Positions 19,746-30,067 of a stretch of 64,000 nucleotides of DNA are shown piece by piece (positions within the stretch are counted from its first letter, which is position 1; every line of letters begins with the position of its first letter). Under the pieces are notes generated by a model, which saw only the letters and a list, made by a program, of their open reading frames with translations, searched no databases and was not told where the DNA came from. The DNA comes from Vibrio sp. CB1-14 (GTDB taxonomy: Bacteria; Pseudomonadota; Gammaproteobacteria; Enterobacterales; Vibrionaceae), in the NCBI RefSeq assembly GCF_040412085.2, contig NZ_CP115920.1, positions 3,100,001-3,164,000 of the forward strand, given 5' to 3'. A program made the translations under genes and the position numbers.

Positions 19746-21737
19746 TTAGGTTCGCTTCCAGCGATTACGGCGCCCTGGTTTAATCGATGTGGTTTTGGCC
19801 TGCGCCTCTGGCAGCAAGTGGGTCTCAGCTGCAAAGTAGCGCCCTTGACCACCTTTGACACCAAGGTCTATTAACGTATGCCACTCTTTCTTGGTCTCAA
19901 CACCAACGGCTATAACTTGGGTAGGTGCATCACCACACGCCCCCACCATACTGCGCACGAACAATTGGTTCTCGTCGCGCTGATCGATACGCTTAACCAA
20001 GCTGCGATGCAGTTTCAGGTAATCCACTTTCAGATCTTTAATGTAGTGAGTACTGACGATCGAGCGACCCGCCTGACCAACGATGACGGTACATCCCAAA
20101 CCAGACAGCATTTTCACTACCGGACGGATGTAGTCCAAATGCTGCACTAAGCGCGCCTCAGAAAACTCAAAACTAAGCTGACTGCGGACACTGACAGGCA
20201 ACTGCAGTAGCTCGTCCCTGAACCACTTGAAGTAGTTTTTGTTAGCAAAGGGCACCACATATACGTTAATCGACACTGGCAGAGTAATCTTACCCTGCTT
20301 AATGCTTCTGAATACTTTACCTAACACAGCGCGATCGAAATTAGACTCATAGCCCACTTGCAATAAAGCTGAGTGGAAGCGAGAGGCTTTGACGGTGCCT
20401 CGCTCTGGATCATCGATACGTGCAAACAGTTCTTTGTGCAGCGGAGCGAGCTCTTTGCCCTTTTCATACAAGTAACAGGGCTGAGCATAAATCAGCAGAT
20501 TTTCAGGCAGCAGTGCACGGTCAAATAACGTACGCCAACGAACACTACCGCGCTCGTCAAACTTCTGAACTTGTTTTTGGAAGCGGCTCCAGTTATTCAC
20601 TTTTTGCAGCTGCGCACTCTTAAGCGCCGTTTCCGCCTCTTCCATAATGCGTCCGCGACGCTCACCTTCTGAGTACATACTCACGCCAATGTGGCACCAG
20701 TTGTCTTCATCCAAAGGAACCGGCGGCGGCGCTTTCTCCATTTGACGGATGCACTGACTTGCCAAGGCGGCGACATCTTTAGAGCTTTGATGGGGAATAA
20801 ATATGGCGAAGTCTGCATCGTAATAGCGAGAGAAAATCGCATCGGGGTATTTTTGTACCGCTTGAGACAGCACTTCCCCAACTTCAATGAGAAAATCGTC
20901 TGCCTCAGATTTTCCAAGCTTCTCTTGTGCTTGATCCCAATCTTCGATACGGAACAAGATCACGCCACCTTGCGCACCACTCTCTTGCAGAGCAGACTCT
21001 AACTTACTATCAAACAGAATTCGGTTGGCACTGCCTGTAAGAGGATCTAAAAACGTCTGGGTGCGGATAAAGGTGTCAAAACGGCTACGTTCTTGACGCG
21101 CATCTTGCAGCTCTTCAATCAGAATATCTAACGCCTCACTGGCGGTGTACGGCCATTCACGCTCATCGCCTTTCGCGTATTGTTCAACTCGGCCGCCGAG
21201 GATCATCCTTCCTCGCTCTTCCAAAAGCTCTGAGCCAACGAGCTGCTGGCGAAGCCATTTTACCCCTTGCATCAAACAAAATACGATGAGGCCAAACGCG
21301 AGTGTCACCGACCACATCGCTTCAAGGGAGTAGCGCACATCAAGATAAGGAGGCAATGCAACAAACTCGACACGATAGCCTTCGTTTCGCTCGAGATCGA
21401 AGCTTTGCTCGTACACTATGGTTCTGTCGAGCATCGGCGAGGTATTTTTATAACGATAAACGACGCCAGCTGAAGACTTCAGCTGCATTTCAATAATATT
21501 GCTGGCTTGCAGCATTTTGGGCATCCAGCGCTGCATCATGTAGGCGGCATCGGGATCCTCAAGCTCTTTATCGATGACCTTTATGATCCCTGTAAGATGA
21601 TGATTGAGATACTCTTGTCCCATACGCTTGATGGACAAGGTACCACCCACGAATAGAATAAAAACCGCACTCATTACAATGACTGTAACAAAAGCGACCA
21701 AGCGCGTGCTCAGTTTTAGAGTGGGGGTTTGCCTCAT
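19746..21737 (-). CDS. csrD: Degenerate GGDEF/EAL regulator CsrD (MshH)
   Basis: 663 aa. Two membrane spans (about 13-35 and 137-160) flank a periplasmic loop; then follow GGDEF-like (about 225-375) and EAL-like (about 390-655) domains. Both are degenerate: the GGDEF signature reads YYDAD (RYYDADFAIF) and the EAL site KEL (LHKELFARI), so cyclase or phosphodiesterase activity is unlikely. This is the CsrD pattern, in which the protein promotes RNase E decay of CsrB-type RNAs. In V. cholerae the same gene is called mshH and begins the MSHA region. Here it faces bcsG instead. Confidence 0.92.
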   Translation of the reverse strand: MRQTPTLKLSTRLVAFVTVIVMSAVFILFVGGTLSIKRMGQEYLNHHLTGIIKVIDKELEDPDAAYMMQRWMPKMLQASNIIEMQLKSSAGVVYRYKNTSPMLDRTIVYEQSFDLERNEGYRVEFVALPPYLDVRYSLEAMWSVTLAFGLIVFCLMQGVKWLRQQLVGSELLEERGRMILGGRVEQYAKGDEREWPYTASEALDILIEELQDARQERSRFDTFIRTQTFLDPLTGSANRILFDSKLESALQESGAQGGVILFRIEDWDQAQEKLGKSEADDFLIEVGEVLSQAVQKYPDAIFSRYYDADFAIFIPHQSSKDVAALASQCIRQMEKAPPPVPLDEDNWCHIGVSMYSEGERRGRIMEEAETALKSAQLQKVNNWSRFQKQVQKFDERGSVRWRTLFDRALLPENLLIYAQPCYLYEKGKELAPLHKELFARIDDPERGTVKASRFHSALLQVGYESNFDRAVLGKVFRSIKQGKITLPVSINVYVVPFANKNYFKWFRDELLQLPVSVRSQLSFEFSEARLVQHLDYIRPVVKMLSGLGCTVIVGQAGRSIVSTHYIKDLKVDYLKLHRSLVKRIDQRDENQLFVRSMVGACGDAPTQVIAVGVETKKEWHTLIDLGVKGGQGRYFAAETHLLPEAQAKTTSIKPGRRNRWKRT

Positions 21738-21880
21738 AGTTTGCCAAAGTCCTTTTTGAACGAAGTGTCGCTATCGCCTGCCAATTATCAAGAGTAAAAC
21801 AGCCAGGCAGCTGATTGTTTGTTATATCAAATTTAGCCAAAACCGTTAAGTCACAAGCCATGGCAGGGTTCTAAGAAACA

Positions 21881-21905
21881 AAAAAAACCGCGACAAATGT
21901 CGCGG
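21881..21905 (-). terminator. ssb terminator
   Basis: On the minus strand a 7-bp GC stem (CCGCGAC/GTCGCGG, loop of 4) is followed by a run of seven T. It lies 54 bp after the ssb stop, upstream of csrD. Confidence 0.85.
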
Positions 21906-21958
21906 CCTTTCAGCATCTGTACTGTGAATAGGCTTCACTGCGCACAAGGGTGTTCGAT

Positions 21959-22507
21959 TTAGAACGGAATGTCGTCATCGAAGTCCATTGGTGGCTCATT
22001 GTATTGTGGCTGCTGTTGAGCAGGCTTTTGTTGAGCGGGTTGTTGAGCTGGCTGTTGAACTGGTTGTTGTGGCTGACCCCAACCTTGCTGTTGCGGCGCT
22101 TGCTGCTGCATGCCACCTTGGTTCATGCCACCTTGCATAGGAGCACCACCACCTTGACGGCCACCTAGCATTTGCATCACACCGTTGAAGCCTTGTACTA
22201 CAACTTCAGTTGTGTAGCGGTCTTGACCATTTTGATCTTGCCATTTACGAGTCTGTAGTTGACCTTCAATGTATACCTGAGAACCCTTTCTTAGGTACTC
22301 ACCAGCCACTTCCGCTAGCTTGCCGAATAACGCAACACGGTGCCACTCAGTTTTCTCGCGCTGTTCACCAGTCGCTTTGTCACGCCACGATTCCGAGGTC
22401 GCGATTGTAATATTCGCCACGGCACTGCCGTTTGGCATGTAACGAATTTCTGGGTCGTTACCTAAGTTACCCACTAGAATGACTTTGTTTACTCCACGGC
22501 TTGCCAT
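21959..22507 (-). CDS. ssb: Single-stranded DNA-binding protein
   Basis: 182 aa starting [21 protein letters not shown] chose the ATG at 22507 because a GGAG ribosome site precedes it and it matches the family start; an upstream in-frame Met at 22576 would add 23 residues with no site. The OB-fold occupies residues 1-112, followed by a Gln/Pro/Gly-rich flexible linker and the acidic tip DFDDDIPF that recruits RecO, RecQ, PriA and Pol III chi. In E. coli ssb and uvrA are divergent neighbours; here qstR and galU lie between them. Confidence 0.97.
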   Translation of the reverse strand: MASRGVNKVILVGNLGNDPEIRYMPNGSAVANITIATSESWRDKATGEQREKTEWHRVALFGKLAEVAGEYLRKGSQVYIEGQLQTRKWQDQNGQDRYTTEVVVQGFNGVMQMLGGRQGGGAPMQGGMNQGGMQQQAPQQQGWGQPQQPVQQPAQQPAQQKPAQQQPQYNEPPMDFDDDIPF

Positions 22508-22787
22508 GTTTTGCTCCGTAACCACAGTGTGTTTTAAAATAGCCCAGTAGGATACCATGAACCCACAAGACAGCAACAGCGCTTATGTGAACTATCCTAC
22601 AATCCCAACTCGGTGTTTGAATATAAGTCTAGCGCCGAAATTTCAACCCATCTAGGCACACCGCCCACCTTATACACATATCAATTACTTAAAATAGTTT
22701 AAGTCTCTCTCATTTCGTGCTGCCAACACTAGCCGCTCACCCATATATACACCAACATGCACATTAATTCAGCGATAAAAATTATTA

Positions 22788-23444
22788 GTGACGATGAGAA
22801 GAAACAGTTACAAACGCACCATACAACACGTCAGCCTCGGTCAAGATCTCGAAGTTACCGAACGAATTGAGGCGCTCTCCAATCTTTGCATTAATCCTAT
22901 CGAAACCATTGAACCCCAAGATCTATTGAACGCAGCGACAGGACCTAGAAATCGAATCTTACTGTTTGACTACGAAGAATCGCTAGATCTATTTAAGCAG
23001 GTATTGAACCTCCCCCTTGCCAGCAAAAACTTTGAGACCATTTTGATCAATGTACCTCACCGCTTAACCACTGAAGAGATCCTCAAGTACGGCCATTTAA
23101 AAGGGCTGTTCTACAGCCATGAAGATGGCAATAAGATTACTTTTGGCTTCGGTGAGATAATTAATGGTAAAAACTGGCTGCCAAGAGATGTCGCCAGTCA
23201 ATTACTGCACCACTATCGATACGTGGTTTCTGCTAACACGTGCACGACCGTGGTCGACTTAACCTCTCGTGAAATTGAGATTCTGCGTTGCTTGCAGTCA
23301 GGTGCCAGTAACCTAGAGATATCTGGAGACCTCTACATTACCGAGTCAACGGTCAAGTCACACTTGTATCAGATATTTCGCAAGCTATCGGTAAAAAATA
23401 GACTGCAGGCCATCGCCTGGGCCAATCAGCACCTATTGTCTTGA
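22788..23444 (+). CDS. qstR: LuxR-type regulator QstR
   Basis: 218 aa from a GTG at 22788; an ATG two codons later (22794) is an equally good choice, since neither has a clear ribosome site. The C-terminal 60 residues are a LuxR/FixJ helix-turn-helix (LTSREIEILRCLQSGASNLE, then ITESTVKSHLYQIFRKLSV). The N-terminus lacks an obvious receiver phosphorylation site, as in VpsT/QstR proteins. In V. cholerae this position (between mshH-ssb and galU) is held by QstR, which joins quorum sensing (HapR) and chitin signalling (TfoX) to switch on competence and type VI secretion genes. The name rests on position plus domain. Confidence 0.85.
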   Translation: MTMRRNSYKRTIQHVSLGQDLEVTERIEALSNLCINPIETIEPQDLLNAATGPRNRILLFDYEESLDLFKQVLNLPLASKNFETILINVPHRLTTEEILKYGHLKGLFYSHEDGNKITFGFGEIINGKNWLPRDVASQLLHHYRYVVSANTCTTVVDLTSREIEILRCLQSGASNLEISGDLYITESTVKSHLYQIFRKLSVKNRLQAIAWANQHLLS

Positions 23445-23662
23445 ATGGCTTTTGTCTTCATCGATTACTGCCTTATAAGCTTGTCATCGTTTAGGCTCTC
23501 GATTCACAAATAACTCGCTTTTTTGCACTCGATCTCTTTGTCTGTATGTGAACCGAACTTCACAACATTTCTACTGTCATAACCGCTCGTTAGTCTGTAG
23601 ACTTAATCCCATTCGCCACAGTTGGCAATGAATTCAAACGTATAAAGATAAAGGGTCTTATC

Positions 23663-24532
23663 ATGATTAAGAAGTGCCTATTCCCGGCAGCGGGTTATGG
23701 AACTCGTTTTCTTCCGGCAACGAAATCGATGCCAAAAGAGATGATGCCAGTGGTGAACAAACCACTGATTGAATATGGTGTAGAAGAAGCTATTCAGGCT
23801 GGTATGGACGGCATGTGCATCGTAACGGGTCGTGGCAAACACTCCATCATGGATCACTTTGATAAAAACTACGAACTTGAGCACCAAATCAGCGGCACCA
23901 ACAAAGAAGAGCTACTGGTTGATATTCGCGATATCATCGACTCTGCACAATTTACCTACATTCGCCAGCGCGAGATGAAAGGTCTTGGCCACGCGATCCT
24001 GACAGGTCGTGAGCTCGTCGGTGACGAACCTTTTGCCGTTGTATTAGCTGATGACCTTTGCGTCAACGAAGACCAAGGCGTATTGGCGCAAATGGTAGCG
24101 CTATACAAGCAGTTCCGCTGCTCAATCGTTGCTGTACAAGAAGTACCGGAAGATGAAACCCACAAATACGGCGTGATCTCTGGCGAGATGATCAAAGATG
24201 ACCTGTTCCGTGTTGATGACATGGTAGAAAAACCAGAACAAGGTACTGCGCCAAGCAACCTTGCCATCATTGGTCGTTATATCCTGACTCCAGATATCTT
24301 CGAGCTGATCGAGCAGACTGAACCAGGTAAAGGTGGCGAAATCCAAATTACCGACGCTCTTCTTAAGCAAGCGAAAGCGGGCTGCGTATTGGCGTACAAG
24401 TTCAAAGGTCAACGTTTTGACTGTGGTAGCGTAGAAGGCTACATCGAAGCGACAAACTACTGCTTTGAAAACCTATACCTAAAAGATGAGAAAGCCGCTG
24501 AGCTCGGTAAGCACGCGACAAAAAAAGCATAA
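23663..24532 (+). CDS. galU: UTP-glucose-1-phosphate uridylyltransferase
   Basis: 289 aa. The nucleotidyltransferase signature KKCLFPAAGYGTRFLPATKS stands at the N-terminus, the VVLADDLCV metal-binding segment near residue 127, and the IGRYILTPDIFE segment later on. It makes UDP-glucose from UTP and glucose-1-P. UDP-glucose is the substrate of BcsA and of LPS and capsule enzymes, so this gene supplies the nearby cellulose locus as well as general metabolism. A strong terminator follows. Confidence 0.97.
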   Translation: MIKKCLFPAAGYGTRFLPATKSMPKEMMPVVNKPLIEYGVEEAIQAGMDGMCIVTGRGKHSIMDHFDKNYELEHQISGTNKEELLVDIRDIIDSAQFTYIRQREMKGLGHAILTGRELVGDEPFAVVLADDLCVNEDQGVLAQMVALYKQFRCSIVAVQEVPEDETHKYGVISGEMIKDDLFRVDDMVEKPEQGTAPSNLAIIGRYILTPDIFELIEQTEPGKGGEIQITDALLKQAKAGCVLAYKFKGQRFDCGSVEGYIEATNYCFENLYLKDEKAAELGKHATKKA

Positions 24533-24563
24533 GCGAATTTCAAGTCTATAATCATTGAATAGA

Positions 24564-24600
24564 GCGCGACGTAATTTCACTACGTCGCGCTTTTGTTTTT
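24564..24600 (+). terminator. galU terminator
   Basis: A perfect 10-bp stem (GCGCGACGTA/TACGTCGCGC, loop of 7) is followed by TTTTGTTTTT, 32 bp after the galU stop. Confidence 0.9.
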
Positions 24601-24603
24601 GAC

Positions 24604-24619
24604 CTGTTTTTTTATCCAG
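24604..24619 (+). promoter_or_regulatory. LexA (SOS) box of uvrA
   Basis: CTGTTTTTTTATCCAG has the CTG-N10-CAG frame and matches the gamma-proteobacterial LexA consensus CTGTATATATATACAG at 12 of 16 bases. It lies 67 bp before the uvrA start, right after the galU terminator, where an SOS operator is expected. I found no equivalent box before ssb. Confidence 0.7.
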
Positions 24620-24685
24620 TATTTCTTTGCACAAACTTCACACTATGTAATACTTGTCACACTACGTTTTACATGAGTGGCAATA

Positions 24686-27514
24686 ATGGACAATATCGAA
24701 GTTAGGGGTGCTCGTACCCATAACCTGAAAAACGTCAACCTGACAATTCCTCGCGACAAACTCACAGTGATCACTGGCCTATCAGGCTCTGGCAAGTCAT
24801 CACTCGCCTTCGACACTCTTTATGCCGAGGGGCAACGTCGCTATGTGGAATCTCTGTCCGCTTATGCAAGACAATTTCTATCCTTAATGGAAAAGCCTGA
24901 TGTTGACCATATTGAAGGCCTGTCACCAGCGATCTCAATTGAGCAAAAATCGACATCTCATAACCCACGTTCCACGGTAGGTACAATCACCGAAGTCTAT
25001 GACTATTTAAGACTGCTTTATGCGCGTGTCGGTGAGCCGCGCTGTCCTACTCACAAAGTGCCACTTGCAGCCCAGACGGTCAGCCAAATGGTCGACAAGG
25101 TGCTCGAGCTGCCGGAAGGCTCAAAGATGATGCTACTGGCGCCAATCGTCAAAGAGCGCAAAGGTGAGCACGTCAAAACATTAGAAAACCTTGCCGCACA
25201 AGGCTTCATTCGCGCTCGTATCGACGGTGAAACTTGCGATCTTTCCGATCCACCCACCCTAGAATTGCATAAAAAACACACCATTGAAGTGGTCGTTGAC
25301 CGCTTTAAAGTGCGCGACAATTTACAGCAACGTCTTGCTGAGTCATTTGAGACGGCACTGGAACTCTCTGGCGGTATTGTCGGCGTAGGTTGGATGGATG
25401 AACCCGAGAAAGAAGACATTATCTTCTCAGCGAACTTTGCATGTCCATATTGTGGCTACAGCCTGCAAGAGCTGGAACCGAGACTGTTTTCTTTCAACAA
25501 CCCAGCGGGCGCTTGTCACACCTGTGACGGCTTGGGTGTACAGCAGTATTTCGACCCAGAGCGTGTGATCGTTGATGACAGTTTAAGTATTGCGGATGGT
25601 GCGATTCGTGGCTGGGATCAGAAGAACTACTACTACTTCCAAATGCTGACCTCGCTCGCCAAACATTATGACTTTGATTTGTTCGCGCCATTTAACTCGC
25701 TGCCTAAAAAGATCAAAGACGTGGTTTTGACCGGTTCTGGCCGCACTGAAATTGAGTTCAACTACGTCAATGATCGTGGTGATATTCGTGTGAAACGCCA
25801 CCCATTTGAAGGGATCCTCAATACCTTAGAGCGTCGTTATCGTGACACCGAATCCAACTCAGTAAGAGAAGATCTCGCTAAGTACATCTCGACCAAGTCT
25901 TGCGGCACTTGTGGCGGTACTCGCTTACGTGAAGAAGCGCGCAATGTGTTTGTCGACGATACCACGCTGCCAGAAATCGTTGAGATGAGCATCAGCGAAG
26001 CGATGGACTTTTTCAAGTCTTTGCAGCTAGAAGGACAGCGTGCTCAGATTGCCGAGAAGGTCATGAAAGAGATCAACGACCGATTGCACTTCTTGGTCAA
26101 CGTTGGACTGAATTACCTCAACCTATCACGCAGCGCAGAAACACTTTCAGGGGGTGAAGCTCAGCGTATCCGTTTAGCAAGTCAAATTGGTGCTGGTCTC
26201 GTCGGGGTGATGTATGTACTGGATGAGCCGTCCATCGGTCTCCACCAGCGTGACAATGAACGCTTACTCAACACCCTAACCCACCTGCGTGATTTGGGTA
26301 ACACCGTATTGGTGGTCGAACACGATGAAGATGCTATTCGCACCGCTGATCACGTCATTGATATTGGCCCTGGAGCCGGTGTACATGGCGGTTCTGTGGT
26401 TGCCGAAGGCACTATCGACGATATCGTTGCTTCTGAACAATCATTAACTGGTCAGTACCTCAGCGGTAAGCGTGAAATTGCGATTCCAGAGCATCGCACA
26501 CCAATGGATCCGAAAAAAGTGGTCACCCTACAAGGTGCGACTGGCAACAATCTGAAGAGTGTTGACCTCACTATTCCTGTAGGCTTGTTTAGCTGTATTA
26601 CCGGCGTTTCTGGCTCAGGTAAATCAACATTAATAAACGACACCTTCTTTAAGATCGCCCACACTCGGCTTAACGGGGCAACGACTGCCGAGCCTTCACC
26701 ATATAAGAAGATTGAAGGTCTAGAGCATTTTGACAAAGTAATTGATATCGACCAGAGCCCTATTGGTCGAACACCACGCTCCAACCCAGCGACTTATACC
26801 GGCATCTTTACTCCAATCCGTGAGCTGTTTGCTGGTACTCAAGAAGCACGCTCTCGCGGCTACAAACCGGGGCGCTTCAGTTTTAATGTTCGCGGCGGGC
26901 GCTGTGAAGCATGTCAGGGTGATGGCGTAATCAAGGTAGAAATGCACTTCCTCCCAGACGTGTATGTGCCTTGTGATGTATGTAAAGGTAAGCGCTACAA
27001 CCGTGAAACCTTGGAAGTACGCTATAAAGGCAAAACCATTGATGAAGTGCTGCAGATGACGGCAGAGGATGCGCGTGAGTTCTTCGACCCAGTGCCTGTG
27101 ATTGCCCGAAAACTGCAAACCCTAATGGATGTGGGTCTGTCGTACATTCGACTTGGTCAAGCTGCGACTACCCTATCAGGCGGTGAGGCACAACGTGTCA
27201 AACTAGCACGCGAACTTTCTAAGCGTGACACAGGTAAAACCCTCTACATTTTGGATGAGCCAACCACTGGTCTTCACTTCCATGATATTGAGTTATTGCT
27301 TTCGGTACTGCACCGTTTGCGCGACCACGGCAATACCGTTGTCGTCATTGAGCATAACCTTGATGTCGTTAAAACGTCAGATTGGGTGATTGATTTAGGC
27401 CCAGAAGGCGGTCAGGGTGGCGGCCAAATCATTGCAGAAGGGACACCAGAAACTGTGTCCCAAGTCGAAGGTTCGCATACCGCACGCTTCCTAAAACCTA
27501 TGCTAAAAGGGTAA
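24686..27514 (+). CDS. uvrA: Excinuclease ABC subunit A
   Basis: 942 aa, starting [19 protein letters not shown] as in the E. coli protein; GAGTGG precedes the ATG at 24686, and a GTG three codons upstream is less likely. There are two ABC ATPase modules: Walker [10 protein letters not shown] (about 31-39) and GVSGSGKST (about 640), with signatures LSGGEAQRI and LSGGEAQRV. The zinc-binding cysteine clusters [15 protein letters not shown] and CEACQGDG...CDVCKG are intact. UvrA finds DNA damage and loads UvrB in nucleotide excision repair. A LexA box upstream fits SOS induction. Confidence 0.98.
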   Translation: MDNIEVRGARTHNLKNVNLTIPRDKLTVITGLSGSGKSSLAFDTLYAEGQRRYVESLSAYARQFLSLMEKPDVDHIEGLSPAISIEQKSTSHNPRSTVGTITEVYDYLRLLYARVGEPRCPTHKVPLAAQTVSQMVDKVLELPEGSKMMLLAPIVKERKGEHVKTLENLAAQGFIRARIDGETCDLSDPPTLELHKKHTIEVVVDRFKVRDNLQQRLAESFETALELSGGIVGVGWMDEPEKEDIIFSANFACPYCGYSLQELEPRLFSFNNPAGACHTCDGLGVQQYFDPERVIVDDSLSIADGAIRGWDQKNYYYFQMLTSLAKHYDFDLFAPFNSLPKKIKDVVLTGSGRTEIEFNYVNDRGDIRVKRHPFEGILNTLERRYRDTESNSVREDLAKYISTKSCGTCGGTRLREEARNVFVDDTTLPEIVEMSISEAMDFFKSLQLEGQRAQIAEKVMKEINDRLHFLVNVGLNYLNLSRSAETLSGGEAQRIRLASQIGAGLVGVMYVLDEPSIGLHQRDNERLLNTLTHLRDLGNTVLVVEHDEDAIRTADHVIDIGPGAGVHGGSVVAEGTIDDIVASEQSLTGQYLSGKREIAIPEHRTPMDPKKVVTLQGATGNNLKSVDLTIPVGLFSCITGVSGSGKSTLINDTFFKIAHTRLNGATTAEPSPYKKIEGLEHFDKVIDIDQSPIGRTPRSNPATYTGIFTPIRELFAGTQEARSRGYKPGRFSFNVRGGRCEACQGDGVIKVEMHFLPDVYVPCDVCKGKRYNRETLEVRYKGKTIDEVLQMTAEDAREFFDPVPVIARKLQTLMDVGLSYIRLGQAATTLSGGEAQRVKLARELSKRDTGKTLYILDEPTTGLHFHDIELLLSVLHRLRDHGNTVVVIEHNLDVVKTSDWVIDLGPEGGQGGGQIIAEGTPETVSQVEGSHTARFLKPMLKG

Positions 27515-27528
27515 ATTAGAGCATTATC

Positions 27529-27560
27529 ACGGGAGGCCAATGTTGGCCCCCGTTATTTTC
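27529..27560 (+). terminator. uvrA terminator
   Basis: An imperfect stem (ACGGGAGGCCAA/TTGGCCCCCGT, loop of 2) is followed by TATTTTC. It lies only 23 bp before the next start codon, so the next gene needs either read-through or a promoter overlapping this element. Confidence 0.65.
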
Positions 27561-27582
27561 TTGGATTTTACTCGTCACAACT

Positions 27583-29361
27583 ATGGCTATCATTCATACC
27601 AATGGCACTGAACTAGAGCCGATTAAGGTTCGCCCGCCACTCAATCGCAAGTTTATGACCGCTATGGCGGTGCTATTTCTCGTTGCGACGCATTTCTTTT
27701 GGCCTAATCCAGGCGGAACTGGGCTAGCGCTGTCATTCAATAACACAGCTTGGATAGCCTTCGCATTCGCGTTAGGGATTGGCCTGTATCAGCTTGGTAC
27801 TAACCAAGCCCTTAAGTACAGCAAACTGACTGTAGGTCTTGGGCTTGCCTGTCTATTAATGAGCGCTCCACTACTCTACAGCCACCCTGATATTGAATCG
27901 GTAATGCCACGATTTATCGGCTTATGGAGTGGATTTTTACTGTTTGTGTTATTGCAGCAGTTTCAGTTTACCAATAAGCAAAAGCAGCGCTTACTGTGGT
28001 TGGTGGTACTCGCTGCCGGTATCCAAGCGCTGTTCGGCTATGTTCAGTATTTCCTTCTTAGCGCTAACAATCCATTAGGGTACGACGTACTAAGCAATCG
28101 CCCGTATGGAATTTTCCAGCAGCCTAATGTGATGGCGAGCTTTCTAGCGACCAGTTTTGTGCTGTCCGGCTACTTGCTCGCAAGACAAAAACACAAATAC
28201 AACTGGCACATCAGTGATGTCTCTATTTTGTATTTAATGCCAATCATAGTATTACCTCTAGTTGTCGTTCTCGGCTCTCGTACCGGTTGGATCGGAGCAA
28301 TGGTTGGCTTCATCTTGCTGGTACCTTACCTCTATCGCCACTCCACACGGAAGCGCTTTAGAGGCTGGACACTGGCAGCTCTAGCCGGACTAGCTTTAGG
28401 CCTACTGATGGGTTTTGCCAATTCTGGCAGTCAGAGCCTGATCACCAAAAAGGCTCAACTAGAAGATATCCGCTCAACCATCTACGGCCAGTCACTGGAT
28501 ATGCTGATTGAAAAACCGTTTACGGGTTACGGTCTGGGAAAGTTCGAATCTGAATACTTGATTTATACCGCGAGGCAGCATCAACTCAATGATAGCTTTG
28601 CCCCTGGGATACCTGCACTTGATCACCCTCACAACGAGCTTCTGCTATGGGGTATCGAAGGTGGATTGCTGCCGATTCTAGGGATCTTACTGGCCGCGCT
28701 GTTCGTATTGAGTCGTATCTATACTGCCAAACCCGGTACTCGACTAGCGATTTTTGCTCTATTTGTGCCTATCTTTCTGCACAGTCAATTGGAGTACCCA
28801 TTTTATCACTCGCTGATCCACTGGATCACTTTCGTGCTATTGATTTACTGGGTCGACCAACGCACACCAAGGCTTAAAAGCGTCTCTTTCAGCAGTATTA
28901 CTAAAACCACCTGCCGAGTATTTTCATTACTGATACCAATCCTGGTCAGTGTCTATATGGTCGCGGCCTTACACACTAACTATGTACTTACGCAGTTTGA
29001 AAAGTCACAGCCAGTGAATGCGAGTCTGTTAGAAAAGGTTTCGAATCCAGTAGTATGGAAAGATCGCTATCACTGGGATCTCTATAGCACCTACCTCAAA
29101 CTTGGCTTATCCACCAACAACCCTGAGTACATACAGCCTTACATTGATTGGTCTGTGGAGGTCATTAAGAGCAAGCCAAGACCTGCTTTTTATCGCAATT
29201 TAATTTTGGCCTATCAAGGCAGCGGCGAGATAAATAAAGCGCAGCAAGTCCTTGCTGAGGCTGAATATCTTTTCCCGCAGCAAAGCTTTGGATTGGTTAC
29301 GGTAAAACCTGTTAGCCATGCTCAAGAGACGCAATCTCAAGCCGAGTCTCAGAATAAGTAG
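27583..29361 (+). CDS. pglL: PglL-type O-oligosaccharyltransferase (Wzy_C family)
   Basis: 592 aa with about a dozen membrane spans and a soluble C-terminal segment (about 470-592) with helical-repeat character. The periplasmic loop contains the Wzy/WaaL/PglL motif DHPHNELLLWGIEGG (about 347-361), whose His is required in this superfamily. The gene beside uvrA in V. cholerae (VC0393, as I recall) was shown to transfer glycans to protein Ser/Thr in E. coli assays, and this is the syntenic gene. The acceptor protein is unknown. An O-antigen ligase role is the main alternative. Confidence 0.75.
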   Translation: MAIIHTNGTELEPIKVRPPLNRKFMTAMAVLFLVATHFFWPNPGGTGLALSFNNTAWIAFAFALGIGLYQLGTNQALKYSKLTVGLGLACLLMSAPLLYSHPDIESVMPRFIGLWSGFLLFVLLQQFQFTNKQKQRLLWLVVLAAGIQALFGYVQYFLLSANNPLGYDVLSNRPYGIFQQPNVMASFLATSFVLSGYLLARQKHKYNWHISDVSILYLMPIIVLPLVVVLGSRTGWIGAMVGFILLVPYLYRHSTRKRFRGWTLAALAGLALGLLMGFANSGSQSLITKKAQLEDIRSTIYGQSLDMLIEKPFTGYGLGKFESEYLIYTARQHQLNDSFAPGIPALDHPHNELLLWGIEGGLLPILGILLAALFVLSRIYTAKPGTRLAIFALFVPIFLHSQLEYPFYHSLIHWITFVLLIYWVDQRTPRLKSVSFSSITKTTCRVFSLLIPILVSVYMVAALHTNYVLTQFEKSQPVNASLLEKVSNPVVWKDRYHWDLYSTYLKLGLSTNNPEYIQPYIDWSVEVIKSKPRPAFYRNLILAYQGSGEINKAQQVLAEAEYLFPQQSFGLVTVKPVSHAQETQSQAESQNK

Positions 29362-29380
29362 CCGAACAGATAGAGACACC

Positions 29381-29416
29381 AAAACGCTCGCTAGATAAAT
29401 CTAGCGAGCGTTTTTA
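29381..29416. terminator. Bidirectional terminator between pglL and gspB
   Basis: A perfect 12-bp stem (ACGCTCGCTAGA/TCTAGCGAGCGT, loop TAAA) flanked by A and T tracts serves the convergent genes on both strands. Confidence 0.92.
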
Positions 29417-30067
29417 TCCTCCCCACTCATAGAGTGCGGGAATATCTATGATGTCGTTGTCAAAACGAATAGTCACCGACTGAGGTTCAATCGCCAGGAG
29501 TTGAATAGAGTTTAGACGGTCACCCTCTTGAAGCTCTTGACCATTCACCTTTATCCATCGGCGATTAACATCGGAAGAATACATATGAGTTTGGAAGTTG
29601 AGCGCGGGTAGCCGTCCGCGATAACGGGCCTCACTGCTTTCAAGAGCAATGTGGTCGGCGTTACGTAATCGCGGATCGCTCGGCTCATTATTCATCGCTG
29701 CTGCGACCTTACGAGCGATTTCTGGATCCAAACCCGATAAGTCTAGGTCGTCGAGCCCAAACGGTTCGTCACTACTATTTTGCGTTGTAGCATTTTGAGC
29801 TGTAGCTTGGCGACTTTGTGTGGAGGCCGGTACCACAACCTGCTGCCCTAATGGTTCATTTAAGTCCGAATCGGATGCCACAGTGACTGCGGATGACACT
29901 GGCAAACTCACTACCGTCGATGATTGACTGCGTTTTGGCAATGGCTTTAATTCGCTTAGCTCTGGGTATGGTAATACGCTATAGCTATTCTCAACCTCTG
30001 GCTGCGCCATCAAAGAGTGCGAAACAAGTGTGGCGACGAGCAGGCTTAGGGGCTGGATACGACTCAT
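29414..30067 (-). CDS. gspB: Type II secretion assembly protein GspB
   Basis: 217 aa. An N-terminal hydrophobic segment (PLSLLVATLVSHSLMA) precedes a long low-complexity Ser/Gln/Thr linker and a C-terminal T2SSB-like domain (about 150-217: LPALNFQTHMYSSD, RWIKVNGQELQEGD, IRFDNDIIDIPAL). GspA and GspB help the GspD secretin multimerise and cross the peptidoglycan. It overlaps gspA by 4 bp (ATGA). It is separate from the main gspC-N operon, which is not in this window. Confidence 0.85.
   Translation of the reverse strand: MSRIQPLSLLVATLVSHSLMAQPEVENSYSVLPYPELSELKPLPKRSQSSTVVSLPVSSAVTVASDSDLNEPLGQQVVVPASTQSRQATAQNATTQNSSDEPFGLDDLDLSGLDPEIARKVAAAMNNEPSDPRLRNADHIALESSEARYRGRLPALNFQTHMYSSDVNRRWIKVNGQELQEGDRLNSIQLLAIEPQSVTIRFDNDIIDIPALYEWGG

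Noticed and set aside
19746..21737. csrD as an active diguanylate cyclase/phosphodiesterase
   Set aside because: Both signatures are degenerate (YYDAD and KEL), the expected state for CsrD.
22508..22620. SOS box upstream of ssb
   Set aside because: I found no CTG-N10-CAG in the region before the ssb start.
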